Source: an uncultured Saprospiraceae bacterium
Lineage (GTDB): Bacteria > Bacteroidota > Bacteroidia > Chitinophagales > Saprospiraceae
Length of the DNA stretch: 64,000 bases
NCBI GenBank assembly: GCA_938045585.1
Contig: CALIAU010000017.1
Coordinates: 1-64,000 of the forward strand
Direction: 5' to 3'
The translations under genes were made by a program, and so were the position numbers. Of the stretch, positions 25,351 to 34,501 are shown one piece after another. Within the stretch, counting starts at the first letter, position 1; the number at the start of each line of letters is the position of its first letter. The notes under the pieces are model-generated. The model worked only from the letters and a program-made list of their open reading frames with translations, was not told where the DNA came from and ran no database searches.

Positions 25351-27225
25351 TTAATTAAAAGGAATATTTATAGTCACCGAACTACCCTCTCCAGGCTTCG
25401 TATTAAAATCGATGGCACCTTTTAAATAATCTACGCGAGAATAGATAGACTTTAAACCAAGTCCTTTTTTCTGCAATGCTTCTTCTAAATTAAAACCAAT
25501 GCCGTCATCTTCTACAAGAACGACTATTTCATTTTCATGTTTACGAATTTGTAAGAATACATTTTTTGCGGAAGCATATTTTACGATGTTGTTACAAAGT
25601 TCTTGGATGACTCTAAACAACATAGTCAACTGGGTTTCTCTCAGACTATTATCAAGTGTATCAAGTTGGACATCCACATCCAGGGCATGTACCGATTCTA
25701 GATCATGCACCAGTGATTCTACAGCACTTTCAATTCCATTCAAGCGTAGGCTATTCGGCATAAGGTCATGCGAAATCCTTCTTACCTCTGTACAGGCCTC
25801 ATCAATCAAATTTTCCACATTATCGGACACTTGCATTTTCTTAATCTCTTCTGCCTGAGACATTATATTTGTATAATGTGCTTTTACAGTAGTGAGCATT
25901 CCCCCGAGACCATCATGTAAATCTTGCGCTATTCTAGAACGCTCCTTTTCCTGACCTTCCAATAAGGCTTCCGAACGTGCAAGCTTTTTATCATTTTCTA
26001 ATTGTAGAATACGCTGATTGTCTAATTCGTTTTGTTGTCGATAGATTTCTTGATTAAGCCGATTGCGACGTTTTAAATTATAAATAAGAGAAAAACCAAA
26101 CAAGCTTAAGAGAGCCAAACCAGCTAATAAATAATTCCTTTGTCTCGTTTTTATCTTTATCGCATGGTCCTTTTCTACTGTCTGTAATTCCACCTGCAAC
26201 CTATCAATATTATTTTGCGACTCTTCAATGTAAATGCTATCTAAGCCCTGTTGATAGCTTTCATAATACTCTAATGCTGCATCCGAATCTCCTGCTTTTT
26301 TCCGATTCTCGTACAACTTACTGTACCGACCTACTCTTTGAAAGAGAGTCTTTGCATATTTTTCAGAATCCAAATGGTATTCCATTGCCTGCTGATAATC
26401 TCCTCGTTCTTCACTCATACTAGCCAAGGCACTCAGGGTTGAAAGGGTTAGGCTTGCTCTATCATTTTGTTTTTGAAATGGTAGCGCTTTGATAAGTTTT
26501 TGTTCAAGACTATCATCCTCGATATTTAAAATAAATTTTGCCACATCATGTCCTGAATCATCAATATCCAACATTTTAAAAGACTTACCCAATTCAATTG
26601 TCTCCTCTAAGTACGTATTGTAGGCTTCAAAGTCTTCTATATTAAGAGAGAGTGAAACTATATTAAACAGGCTTATATACTTTAGCATAGGCTCCTCATC
26701 CTCAATATTATTGTAGACCTGTTCTATCGCAGTTTTTGCTGCAATTTTATCTTTCCGATTTATATAAATCTTTGCAAGCTCGATATAAGGCAGACTTGCA
26801 AAGCCTTTCATATCATGTTCTAAGAACCAGGCAATAGACTTATTGAGATAAATCATGCCGGTGTCTATCAGTCCATTACTCGCAGCAATTGTACCTCGCA
26901 GGTAATCTAGTTCAGCCAATAATTTTTCATGCTTTGTTCCCTTGACCTTCTTTTGCATTTCGACGAGCTCGTCCATTTTTTCACCATACTTCTCGTCATA
27001 CATAGTCATTTTTAGTCCTAAGTAAAATGCATACACTTCGCCAAACGAATAATCAATTTCTTTAGCTAGGTCTTGCGCTTCTTTAAATTTTACAATTGAA
27101 TTATTCGGATTAGAGCCTCTCATCTTTTTTGCAAGAAGAATTATGGAATCCACTTTCTCCTCCTGTGCCGTAGATGTGGCAAAGAAGAAAATACAAACAA
27201 TAAAAGAAAGGAAGATTCTACACAT
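25351..27225 (-). CDS. Orphan sensor histidine kinase with periplasmic TPR-like region
   Basis: A signal peptide (1-20) is followed by a helical, TPR-like periplasmic region (about 25-350), one membrane helix (about 364-384), a coiled coil, and a HisKA_3 dimerisation domain with phospho-acceptor His437 in IAQDLHDGLGG. The HATPase_c domain has the N-box near Asn545-Asn546 (ELCNNIVKYA), DGIGF (574-578) and GLGLKSI. This is the NarL-partner kinase class, yet no NarL/LuxR-type regulator lies in the window, so its partner is elsewhere. TPR-type sensors of this arrangement are common in Bacteroidota; the signal is unknown. The gene stands alone, with non-coding gaps of 120 and 234 bases around it. 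Confidence 0.9.
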   Translation of the reverse strand: MCRIFLSFIVCIFFFATSTAQEEKVDSIILLAKKMRGSNPNNSIVKFKEAQDLAKEIDYSFGEVYAFYLGLKMTMYDEKYGEKMDELVEMQKKVKGTKHEKLLAELDYLRGTIAASNGLIDTGMIYLNKSIAWFLEHDMKGFASLPYIELAKIYINRKDKIAAKTAIEQVYNNIEDEEPMLKYISLFNIVSLSLNIEDFEAYNTYLEETIELGKSFKMLDIDDSGHDVAKFILNIEDDSLEQKLIKALPFQKQNDRASLTLSTLSALASMSEERGDYQQAMEYHLDSEKYAKTLFQRVGRYSKLYENRKKAGDSDAALEYYESYQQGLDSIYIEESQNNIDRLQVELQTVEKDHAIKIKTRQRNYLLAGLALLSLFGFSLIYNLKRRNRLNQEIYRQQNELDNQRILQLENDKKLARSEALLEGQEKERSRIAQDLHDGLGGMLTTVKAHYTNIMSQAEEIKKMQVSDNVENLIDEACTEVRRISHDLMPNSLRLNGIESAVESLVHDLESVHALDVDVQLDTLDNSLRETQLTMLFRVIQELCNNIVKYASAKNVFLQIRKHENEIVVLVEDDGIGFNLEEALQKKGLGLKSIYSRVDYLKGAIDFNTKPGEGSSVTINIPFN

Positions 27226-27459
27226 ATAAATTAGCTAGGTAAATGAAAATACGACAAAATGATAGATTAAGCGACTAGCAAGAGATAAACTATATAGCAG
27301 CTATTTAGAATGATATCAAAAAAAACAATTACTTGTACACTAAAGTAAGATTGCTACACATAAAACATGTATATGAAAACATAGATAAGAGTAAACTAAG
27401 GGTTTTCATAGAGGAAAATAGATACAAAAGACTGAACTCAATGCAATAGGATAACTTTC

Positions 27460-28722
27460 TTAGTCGAATCGTCTACTTGATTGCTTGATCAAAATTGCAT
27501 TTATAATCCATTGGAAGGCAAAAATCCCTAAGGCACTCACAATGAGTAAAAATTCTGAACCATTCAAGGCCTTTAAGACCAAACCTAGTATTCCAGAACC
27601 CACAATACCATAGGTGAGCCACTGCACCTTTTTTTCCTCTTTTTCAGAATAGACTGAATTATACATGTGAGAAAGCGGGATCATAAAAAAGAAAAACAAA
27701 ATGGCAGCGATAAAAAAGATAGGTTGTTTCAAAAGCACAAGGAGTACTACCATTAGCACGGAGGCAGCTAGAGAGATACCCACTAACTTAGAAGTCTTTA
27801 AATCATCCTCATCTAATAACAATCTTCCATATTCATTTCTGGAAAGATATAGATTCATAAGTGGATTTAAGACCCAGGTTAGTATAAACAAGAAGGCAAT
27901 AATGAAAACTATAGGATATAAGAAGGGCTGTAGACTTGGATTTTTATCGGCTAGGGAACGTAAGACACGCAGCAGAATATAGGATCCTATAACCACAGCC
28001 CACATATTCTGGCCACTGAGTTTAGACATTTTCATACCAATCATATAAAACATCTTATAGGGCCAAAACTTACTTTTCATTGCCTCTGCTAAACCATGTT
28101 TTGCTAAGGCATTATGTGGGTCTATAGCAAGGGCTTGCTTAAATCTATCTAAGGCATCTTGCGTCTTACCCTGATTTAACATGGACATTCCATGGTTTGC
28201 AATCGTGTAAGGATTTTCCGGATCCTGTCTGAGTGCCTCATGGACGGAAGATTCTAAATCGTCGTTTTCTCCAAGTAAGGAGGAGATAGATACTTTCAAA
28301 TTGAGCGCAGCGAGGTTTTCAGGGTCTAGTTCAAGTGCTTGCTGTGCATACTCTAGGGCACGATCATAATTTCTTTGGGAATACTTAATACGACTCAGCA
28401 TAACATAATAGTCCGGCTCCTCCGCATTCATCTTGAGAAGATGCCTTACCTTATCTTCCGCTCCCTCATAATCCTCCTTATCAATTTCCACTTCAGCTAA
28501 CATCTGGAGATAGGCTAAGTTTTCAGGCTCTTCTCCCACTATCATTCGAAGGATAGTTTCAGCTTCTTCATTTCGGCTTTGGCCTAGCAAAGAAACAGAG
28601 AGGTAATACTTAATGATACTGGACTGGGGGTATTTTTGCAGTGCAGACCTGAGCAGTTGCTCCGCATCTTCATACCGTTTTTGGCTCAACAAGACCTCCG
28701 CACGCTGTATTTCTCCTATCAT
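27460..28722 (-). CDS. TPR protein with C-terminal membrane domain
   Basis: The N-terminal half (1 to about 215) consists of five to six TPR motifs with the canonical A..(Y/L)..AL.l.P pattern, such as YDRALEYAQQALELDPEN. The C-terminal half has about six hydrophobic helices. The TPRs would lie in the cytoplasm as a docking platform. The gene begins three bases after the AAA+ ATPase gene, whose N-terminus is also helical-repeat, so the two very probably work together. The function is not recognised from sequence. Confidence 0.8.
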   Translation of the reverse strand: MIGEIQRAEVLLSQKRYEDAEQLLRSALQKYPQSSIIKYYLSVSLLGQSRNEEAETILRMIVGEEPENLAYLQMLAEVEIDKEDYEGAEDKVRHLLKMNAEEPDYYVMLSRIKYSQRNYDRALEYAQQALELDPENLAALNLKVSISSLLGENDDLESSVHEALRQDPENPYTIANHGMSMLNQGKTQDALDRFKQALAIDPHNALAKHGLAEAMKSKFWPYKMFYMIGMKMSKLSGQNMWAVVIGSYILLRVLRSLADKNPSLQPFLYPIVFIIAFLFILTWVLNPLMNLYLSRNEYGRLLLDEDDLKTSKLVGISLAASVLMVVLLVLLKQPIFFIAAILFFFFMIPLSHMYNSVYSEKEEKKVQWLTYGIVGSGILGLVLKALNGSEFLLIVSALGIFAFQWIINAILIKQSSRRFD

Positions 28723-28725
28723 TAT

Positions 28726-30036
28726 TTACTTTTTATCCAAGTACGCCAGGATACTATCGTATAGGCCAGATTGGTTTGCGAACATGGCATAATTCTTTGC
28801 TGTTGTAAACCAATCGATTGTCGACGCTTTATGATGCTTGCTAGCTGCAAGTAAATCTTTTGTACGTATCGGTTGTGGTACCCCCGTTTCCATAGCCTCT
28901 ACTAATTTACTCTCTGTTGCAATATCAACTAATGCATTGATATCTGCGCCTGAATAATCAGCTAGGGTCTTGGACACCTTTTTATAATCAATGCTATCAT
29001 TTGGCTTTTCTCGAAGGGCAATTTTTAAAATCTCTTCCTTGCTTTCAACGTCTGGCGGTGGAACAAAAATGATTCTATCAAATCTACCAGGACGTCTAAA
29101 GGCAGAATCAATATGCCAGGGTGAATTCGTTGCTCCAATGATCAGGACACCCTCATTATCTGATTCTATACCATCTAGTTCTGCAAGAAACTGATTGATT
29201 ACATTCTTACCTGCGGACTGTCTCAAATCCGTTCGCTTAGCACCTAAGGCATCTATTTCATCAAAAAATAAAACACAGGGTTTGTTTGCTCTAGCCTCTT
29301 CAAAGTATGCATGCAGATTTTTTTCACTATTCCCGATATACATATCGAGAATATCATTTAGACCTACATTAATAAAACCCGCATTTATTTCACCCGCCGT
29401 CGCTTTAGCCAGATAGGTTTTACCGCAGCCCGGAGGGCCATAGAGCAAAATACCGCCTCCTACTTTTTTCCCATACTGTGCGTAAAGCTCTGCATGTTCT
29501 AATGGCTTTATTATTTTTAAGTCAATTTCCTTTTTAACGTGGTCCAAACCGCCCACATCAGAAAAATTAATTTTTGGCTTTTCCAGAAACATGCTTTGTG
29601 CTAAGATCTCTTCTACCCCTGGTCCATCTACTTTTACTCTAAACTCATTATCTAAAGTGGGATCACTCATATCAGGATCCTGTGTAAGTACTTTTTGATA
29701 CAGCTCACGCGCTCGAAAGGTATCCTCTTCTGCGAGGTAGGACTTAGCAAGAATAATCTGTCCCTCAAGACTTAGGTTATTATCCTGCAATAATTCTTCT
29801 GCAATAATAATCGCGGCAGACACCTTGCCCTTATCAAAATATAGTTTTGCTAATATTTCTTTTGCATCAGAGTGCTGTGGACTGTACTGTAAAAGTGCAT
29901 TGAGATTATCTTCAAGCTGTTGTCTATATTCTGGGTAGAATTGCAACTTCTTGATAAGTAAAAAGCGCAGCGTTACATTTTCTGGCGAAAGTTTAATCGC
30001 CTCTGCTAATTCATTCAATTCAGGCTGTGTATACAT
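28726..30036 (-). CDS. AAA+ ATPase with N-terminal TPR-like repeats
   Basis: I choose the ATG at 30036, because a TATATTTG promoter box lies at 30054-30061 and the 28 residues encoded upstream look non-coding. Residues 1-125 are helical repeats. From about 155 there is a classical AAA module: INFSDVGGLDHVK, Walker A GPPGCGKT (200-207), Walker B LFFDEID (256-262), sensor-1 Asn304 in IGATN, and the RRPGRFD arginine-finger region (314-320). The C-terminal lid has SGADINALVDIA. It belongs to the classical clade (FtsH, p97, Vps4, spastin), though no protease or Vps4 substrate-binding domain is attached. It is likely an unfoldase or disassembly motor recruited by the membrane TPR protein downstream. 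Confidence 0.85.
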   Translation of the reverse strand: MYTQPELNELAEAIKLSPENVTLRFLLIKKLQFYPEYRQQLEDNLNALLQYSPQHSDAKEILAKLYFDKGKVSAAIIIAEELLQDNNLSLEGQIILAKSYLAEEDTFRARELYQKVLTQDPDMSDPTLDNEFRVKVDGPGVEEILAQSMFLEKPKINFSDVGGLDHVKKEIDLKIIKPLEHAELYAQYGKKVGGGILLYGPPGCGKTYLAKATAGEINAGFINVGLNDILDMYIGNSEKNLHAYFEEARANKPCVLFFDEIDALGAKRTDLRQSAGKNVINQFLAELDGIESDNEGVLIIGATNSPWHIDSAFRRPGRFDRIIFVPPPDVESKEEILKIALREKPNDSIDYKKVSKTLADYSGADINALVDIATESKLVEAMETGVPQPIRTKDLLAASKHHKASTIDWFTTAKNYAMFANQSGLYDSILAYLDKK

Positions 30037-30053
30037 AGTTCTTTTATCAATGG

Positions 30054-30061
30054 CAAATATA
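30054..30061 (-). promoter_or_regulatory. -7 promoter box for the AAA+/TPR operon
   Basis: The minus strand reads TATATTTG, matching TAnnTTTG, 17 bases before the ATG at 30036. It favours that start over the upstream in-frame one. Confidence 0.5.
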
Positions 30062-30207
30062 TATCTTATCCAGTCACCATGCCCAGTAGGCATGACAATA
30101 ATTAAGAAAAAATCTACCAATAAAAATAAAAACTAGATGAGCAGCTCTAAGAAAAATCTGCGATAAACGAAAGCTTATTAGCCTACAATCTCCTTAAAAC
30201 CTCGAAT

Positions 30208-31197
30208 TCAACTATGTTTTAAGTATTTAATGTATGCAGCCAAATTTCTACTTTCCTCATTCTGCTCCATTGCATATTTCACTCGTTCGGCATTAATGCC
30301 ATGTAATTTGCATTTTATAAAATCTTTCGGTTTCCAATCTTGAATTCCTAGGTCTAGAATAGATTTTATAAATCCTGGGCTTATATCATGAATCGCATAC
30401 TTCTTTATCATATTTGGATCAAGCTCAGACAAGCCAATTTTATTTAGCTCTTGTATGAATTTAGCAGTAACCCCATGAATTTTGAATTTCTTCAGCATGT
30501 TCGGTTCTATAGAAGTGTAACCTGCCTCTGATATCCCTCTTATATAGTTTGGAGTAATTTTATGAATATAAAATTTTGACATCATCTTAAGATCCATAGA
30601 AGCATAGCCTTCGTCTCTAATACTTTTGATATAGGGAATGTCAACACCAGTCGCTGCTAACTTCGTCAGATCTTTAGCTGTAGGATTATATCCTAAAGAC
30701 TTCAAATCAGAAACATATTGTTTCGTCATATTCCCAAGGAACAATTTGAGCATAGTTATGTCATCAAGCTCTCCTGATATTTGGCTTTGCAAATAGTTTT
30801 TAAATTTCGCTGACTCTTGGAATGTGTACTTTCCCATACCCTCCCAATTTTCTACCCTTCCTCTTAAGTGCAGGCTTCCTGTTGGACGTTCCAGTAAGAG
30901 TCCTGCATCAGAAGAAGAAAATTCGTCTACAGGAATACAAAACATAAGCTGCCAATTTCCTCTCGTTTCCTTTGGGCTATTTGTTAGATTCAAGCAGACT
31001 TCAGAACCATCTTTTAGAGCAGTCCAAAAGCCCTCATTCATATTCGGTTTATCAGGACCATTATAGTTAAAGGTATAGAGGGTAAAATTATCGTTGGACC
31101 CTGTATTGATTTGCATCATGGATTGCCCATTTGATATATTGCAGATAGCTATTAGAAAAGATAGCATTGTCCATTTCATAAAATATGTAGAACGCAT
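30208..31197 (-). CDS. Secreted protein with shared N-domain and five helical 'IHGV' repeats
   Basis: A signal peptide is present (NISNGQ cleavage region; an internal Met at residue 7 is an equally good start). A ~110-residue domain with GFWTALKDGSEVCLNLTNS and GRVENWEGMGKYTF aligns by eye with part of the neighbouring M56 protein (RPGFWQGSVEANEVC, EFEDEYGFGKFKF). It is followed by about five repeats of 28-29 residues, each with a core like (I/L)HGVT..YI..L...GY.sl....L. The product looks like a soluble duplicate of the extracytoplasmic tail of the M56 protein 113 bases upstream. It may compete with it or be its ligand or substrate. No enzyme motif is visible. Confidence 0.7.
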   Translation of the reverse strand: MRSTYFMKWTMLSFLIAICNISNGQSMMQINTGSNDNFTLYTFNYNGPDKPNMNEGFWTALKDGSEVCLNLTNSPKETRGNWQLMFCIPVDEFSSSDAGLLLERPTGSLHLRGRVENWEGMGKYTFQESAKFKNYLQSQISGELDDITMLKLFLGNMTKQYVSDLKSLGYNPTAKDLTKLAATGVDIPYIKSIRDEGYASMDLKMMSKFYIHKITPNYIRGISEAGYTSIEPNMLKKFKIHGVTAKFIQELNKIGLSELDPNMIKKYAIHDISPGFIKSILDLGIQDWKPKDFIKCKLHGINAERVKYAMEQNEESRNLAAYIKYLKHS

Positions 31198-31310
31198 AAT
31201 TTTGATATTTTTTATTGTTAGTAAAATATAGTTAGCCCAGGCATTTCAATTTCCAAAATGCAAATCCAACTAACTACAACTTAATTATTTTGACTTGTTT
31301 AATAAAGCAA

Positions 31311-33839
31311 TTACATATTGCCGAGTATGCTCAATTTTATATAATCTCTAATACTAGGCATTGTATAGCCTTTCTCCATTTTGGCTCTTATCGAACGGGC
31401 CGATACGCCATGAATTTTTGCTTTCTTGATATTAGACAGGGTCAAGTCCTCTAGTTGTAAGGACTTGAGATCCTGAATATACCGTTGTGATATTCCATGG
31501 ATTTTTAAGTTTACTATATCCTTAGGACTCAGGTCAGTAAAGCCTTCTTCCTGTATGGACTGTATATAAGATTTCTCAACTCCATGAATTGAAAATTCCA
31601 TCATTTGATCAAAACCTATATCAGGAAAACCGTAGGATTGAATGCTTTTAACTTTTGAAGGTGTTAATCCATGAATTTTAGTTTTTATGAATTCAGATGG
31701 AGATAAATCAAACCCAATGGCACGCATACCTTCGATATGATCCTTAGTAACATTATGAATAGCAAATTTCTTTAGCTCACTCAATTCCAAATTCCTAAAC
31801 CCTAGTAATTGCAAATCTTTAATATATGACGCACTTACTCCATGAATGCTAAGTGTTTTCATCTCATCCATGCTTAGTTTGCCGTATCCCATCTCCTCTA
31901 TTCTTTTCATATCTTCCAAGTTCACATTATGGATATTCATAGTTACAAGTTCGTTTAGGCTCAATCCTGTAAACCCATACTTTTTCAATTTTTCCACCTG
32001 CGATCTATCCACACCGTGTATTTTACATTTCAATATTTCAGATGCACTAATACTGGACTGTCCTGAAATATCCTTGAGCATCTGGGCAAAGTCAGCATTG
32101 ACACCATGAATAGCCATCTTAACTAGATCAGAATTATTTGCCTCTTCACCAGCCAGTTTAAATATCTGCTTCAGATCATTTAGTCTTTCAGAATTACCCA
32201 CATGAATAGCAAGTGACATAACATCGTTTTTACTTAAGATCTGCCCCCCTGCTGTTATCTCTTCGATAAAGTTTTTACTTGCATTGCTGACAAACAATTG
32301 AAACAATACCGATTCATCAAAATCACTAATCCCTTTTTGCCTTAGATAGGATTCATATCCGGCATCTGGAGAAAATTTAAACTTACCAAAGCCATATTCA
32401 TCCTCAAATTCCCCTGTAAACTCTAGGGTACCCGGATCTCTTATTACATGAAAGCTACTCTTTCCTTGTTCTTTAAAATTCCTTAACTCACTTTTCTGGA
32501 AACACTCATTCATTGTCCAGGAGTGTCCTCCATCTTTTTTTGAATTATTTAAAAAGAAACATACCTCATTTGCTTCCACACTTCCCTGCCAAAATCCAGG
32601 TCTTGTATTTTCTCTATCAAGGTTTTTAAAGTTTGAAGAGAATTCTGAACTGAGGGTCGTCTTTATACTTTCCTTCTTACTCTTCAGAATTGTTTTTTCT
32701 GTATTTTTTTCTATTTCCTTTTCTACTCGCTTTTTAACTTCCTTTTCTATTTGTTTTTCTATTTGTTTTTCTTTAATCTGTACTGACAATCCTTTGTCAG
32801 AATTCTGCTCCTTAAGCTTAGCTGACGACAGAGCTAGATCAGAAAGTTGTTCCGTATTATTTAGAGCAGTTTCACTTAGTTCTTGTTGTTGTATTCCATC
32901 CTGATCCACTGCATTCAAGCTAATCATGGATAATCCAAAGAGGGGTAAAATAAAGAGGTATTTCCAACTAGATCGGGCTGAAGACTTTTTTGTGTTCATC
33001 ATAATAATTCTTGTTTTAAGCATTGATTGGTTATAGTTAGTTGTAAGACTCAGTGCGTGTTGTGGCACGGATACCTTAAGTAAGTTAAGTTGGTACGATT
33101 GTTTTTCTGTTCCCTTGTCCAACATGGTATTATCCGTAAGGAATTCTAGATTGTTCGTAATCTCTTTTCGCATTCCCCAGACAAAGGGATTAAACCAGAA
33201 GACCATGACTGCTATCTCAGCAAGGAGTTTATCTAAAAAGTGCTTCTGGCGTACATGTATTTTTTCATGGTCTAAGATTTGTGAATAGGTTTCAAAATCA
33301 TAGAGACTTGGGTTAATAAATATCCAGTGTAAAAATGAAAAAGGGGAATTGTCCGAATCCAATTCATAAATTCTATAATTATCATCTTGTATAAACTGCA
33401 AGCGATTTCTATTCAAAATGATCATAACAAATTGAATTATGAAGCTTACCAGAAACACCGCAACACCCATAAGGTATAGTATCCATAATATTTTAGTGGT
33501 ATTTAACTTAGCATACCAGGGAGTCGTAGCTACAGAAATTATACCCGTTGGATTATCGTGTACAGTCTGAGATACATCTGACTGCGGAATAAGAATTTCA
33601 TTCGCGGCTATATCCTGATCTATCGGCAGAGTTTGTGTCTTTGCTTCATTTATCCACAATTGATCCTGTATAGACATCCATGCAGGAATAGTAATGAGCG
33701 GCAAAATCGCTGAAACAATTAAGACTGCACTCAGGTAGTATCTATTTAGTTTGTAGAAGGTTTCTTTTCGCAAGAGTGCGTAATAAAATACATAGGCTGC
33801 AGCGATAAGTAAACCACTATGGAAGAGATAATGTATCAT
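31311..33839 (-). CDS. M56 (BlaR1/MecR1-like) metallopeptidase with long helical-repeat tail
   Basis: The N-terminal ~320 residues form the M56 membrane protease: helices near 5-22, 35-53, 118-140 and 301-318, with the zinc motif H-E-x-x-H at 191-195 (HEKIH) and a probable third ligand Glu208. In this family, activation leads to cleavage of the BlaI repressor. A Lys/Glu-rich linker (about 355-395) leads to a ~130-residue domain and then about nine to ten repeats of 28-29 residues (IHGVSASYIKDLQLLGF type) to the C-terminus. There is no penicillin-binding sensor domain, so the signal is not a beta-lactam bound in the classical way. The gene overlaps blaI by four bases. Confidence 0.88.
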   Translation of the reverse strand: MIHYLFHSGLLIAAAYVFYYALLRKETFYKLNRYYLSAVLIVSAILPLITIPAWMSIQDQLWINEAKTQTLPIDQDIAANEILIPQSDVSQTVHDNPTGIISVATTPWYAKLNTTKILWILYLMGVAVFLVSFIIQFVMIILNRNRLQFIQDDNYRIYELDSDNSPFSFLHWIFINPSLYDFETYSQILDHEKIHVRQKHFLDKLLAEIAVMVFWFNPFVWGMRKEITNNLEFLTDNTMLDKGTEKQSYQLNLLKVSVPQHALSLTTNYNQSMLKTRIIMMNTKKSSARSSWKYLFILPLFGLSMISLNAVDQDGIQQQELSETALNNTEQLSDLALSSAKLKEQNSDKGLSVQIKEKQIEKQIEKEVKKRVEKEIEKNTEKTILKSKKESIKTTLSSEFSSNFKNLDRENTRPGFWQGSVEANEVCFFLNNSKKDGGHSWTMNECFQKSELRNFKEQGKSSFHVIRDPGTLEFTGEFEDEYGFGKFKFSPDAGYESYLRQKGISDFDESVLFQLFVSNASKNFIEEITAGGQILSKNDVMSLAIHVGNSERLNDLKQIFKLAGEEANNSDLVKMAIHGVNADFAQMLKDISGQSSISASEILKCKIHGVDRSQVEKLKKYGFTGLSLNELVTMNIHNVNLEDMKRIEEMGYGKLSMDEMKTLSIHGVSASYIKDLQLLGFRNLELSELKKFAIHNVTKDHIEGMRAIGFDLSPSEFIKTKIHGLTPSKVKSIQSYGFPDIGFDQMMEFSIHGVEKSYIQSIQEEGFTDLSPKDIVNLKIHGISQRYIQDLKSLQLEDLTLSNIKKAKIHGVSARSIRAKMEKGYTMPSIRDYIKLSILGNM

Positions 33840-34198
33840 GATTCCTTATTTTTTATGAGACTAATAATATCCTTCAGCTCCTCTTCATTTATTTTTTCTT
33901 TCTGGGCAAAGAATGCAATCATATCTGTCAAGGAGTTATTAAAATAACCATCTAAGACATCGTTCACCGCCTTCACCTGGTAATCCTCTTTTTTGACCTT
34001 AGCATAATATCTATGGGACTTCCCAAAGGACTCATGTGCAATAAATCCCTTCGTCTCTAGTATTCTAACCATAGTAGATACTGAATTGTAGTGGGGTTTA
34101 GGATCTGGCAATTCTTCAACAATTTCCTTGACAAAAGAAGGCCCCTTCTCCCATAATACCATCATAATCTGTTCTTCTCTCTGTGCTAACTTTTTCAT
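33836..34198 (-). CDS. BlaI/MecI/CopY-family transcriptional repressor
   Basis: The 120-residue winged-helix protein starts EEQIMMVLWEKGPSFVKEI. It has the recognition segment YNSVSTMVRILETKGFI and a C-terminal dimerisation helix pair, which are all hallmarks of the family. It should bind palindromic operators as a dimer and be inactivated by the membrane metallopeptidase encoded by the overlapping next gene (ATGA). Three 16-bp palindromes on an exact 20-base period sit directly upstream and almost certainly are its operators, so the operon is auto-repressed. Confidence 0.93.
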   Translation of the reverse strand: MKKLAQREEQIMMVLWEKGPSFVKEIVEELPDPKPHYNSVSTMVRILETKGFIAHESFGKSHRYYAKVKKEDYQVKAVNDVLDGYFNNSLTDMIAFFAQKEKINEEELKDIISLIKNKES

Positions 34199-34217
34199 CT
34201 TTTAGAATTTTATAAAA

Positions 34218-34225
34218 CAAACATA
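34218..34225 (-). promoter_or_regulatory. -7 promoter box of the blaI-M56 operon
   Basis: The minus strand reads TATGTTTG, matching TAnnTTTG, 20 bases before the blaI ATG and one base from the first operator. The -33 region falls inside the operator array. Confidence 0.6.
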
Positions 34226-34226
34226 T

Positions 34227-34282
34227 AACTAATCCATTAGTTTTCCAACTAATCAGTTAGTTTTTTAACTAATCGATTAGTT
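34227..34282. promoter_or_regulatory. Triple BlaI-type operator
   Basis: Three palindromes of the form AACTAATCNNTTAGTT or close variants begin at 34227, 34247 and 34267, an exact 20-base spacing or about two helical turns. The third (AACTAATCGATTAGTT) is a perfect 16-bp palindrome. The first two are perfect in the outer six bases of each arm. The geometry suggests cooperative binding of three dimers on one DNA face. Confidence 0.75.
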
Positions 34283-34501
34283 TTTAATAAATATTACCCC
34301 ATCGATTTACATTTTTAGGCTAGCGAGAACATAGTTATGAGACTCAAGATTTTTATAAATCAACAACGACCATCCTAAATAATACCGATGATTCTAGGCA
34401 TATTAAAGAGAAAGACAGGCTTGATAATTGGCAAAAGAAGACTTGGTTTTTATTATGATATACAGCAGCATCTTCATAATTTAAAGTAGAACAACTTAGC
34501 T

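Larger units (their letters stand above)
34199..34501. other. 303-base divergent intergenic region holding the blaI control region
   Basis: The left part contains the blaI promoter and three operators (34218-34282). The rest (34283-34501) is AT-rich, and I see no gene or clear structure. It must hold any promoter for the divergent outer-membrane-protein gene at 34502, but no TAnnTTTG box is evident. Confidence 0.6.

Noticed and set aside
30037-30120. Upstream start of the AAA+ ATPase
   Set aside because: A promoter box at 30054-30061 lies inside the extension, and the extra residues do not resemble the rest of the protein.
23574-34282. Classical beta-lactam resistance locus (beta-lactamase with BlaI/BlaR1)
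   Set aside because: The serine hydrolase is about 10 kb from blaI and has H-x-G in place of KTG. The M56 protein has no penicillin-binding domain.
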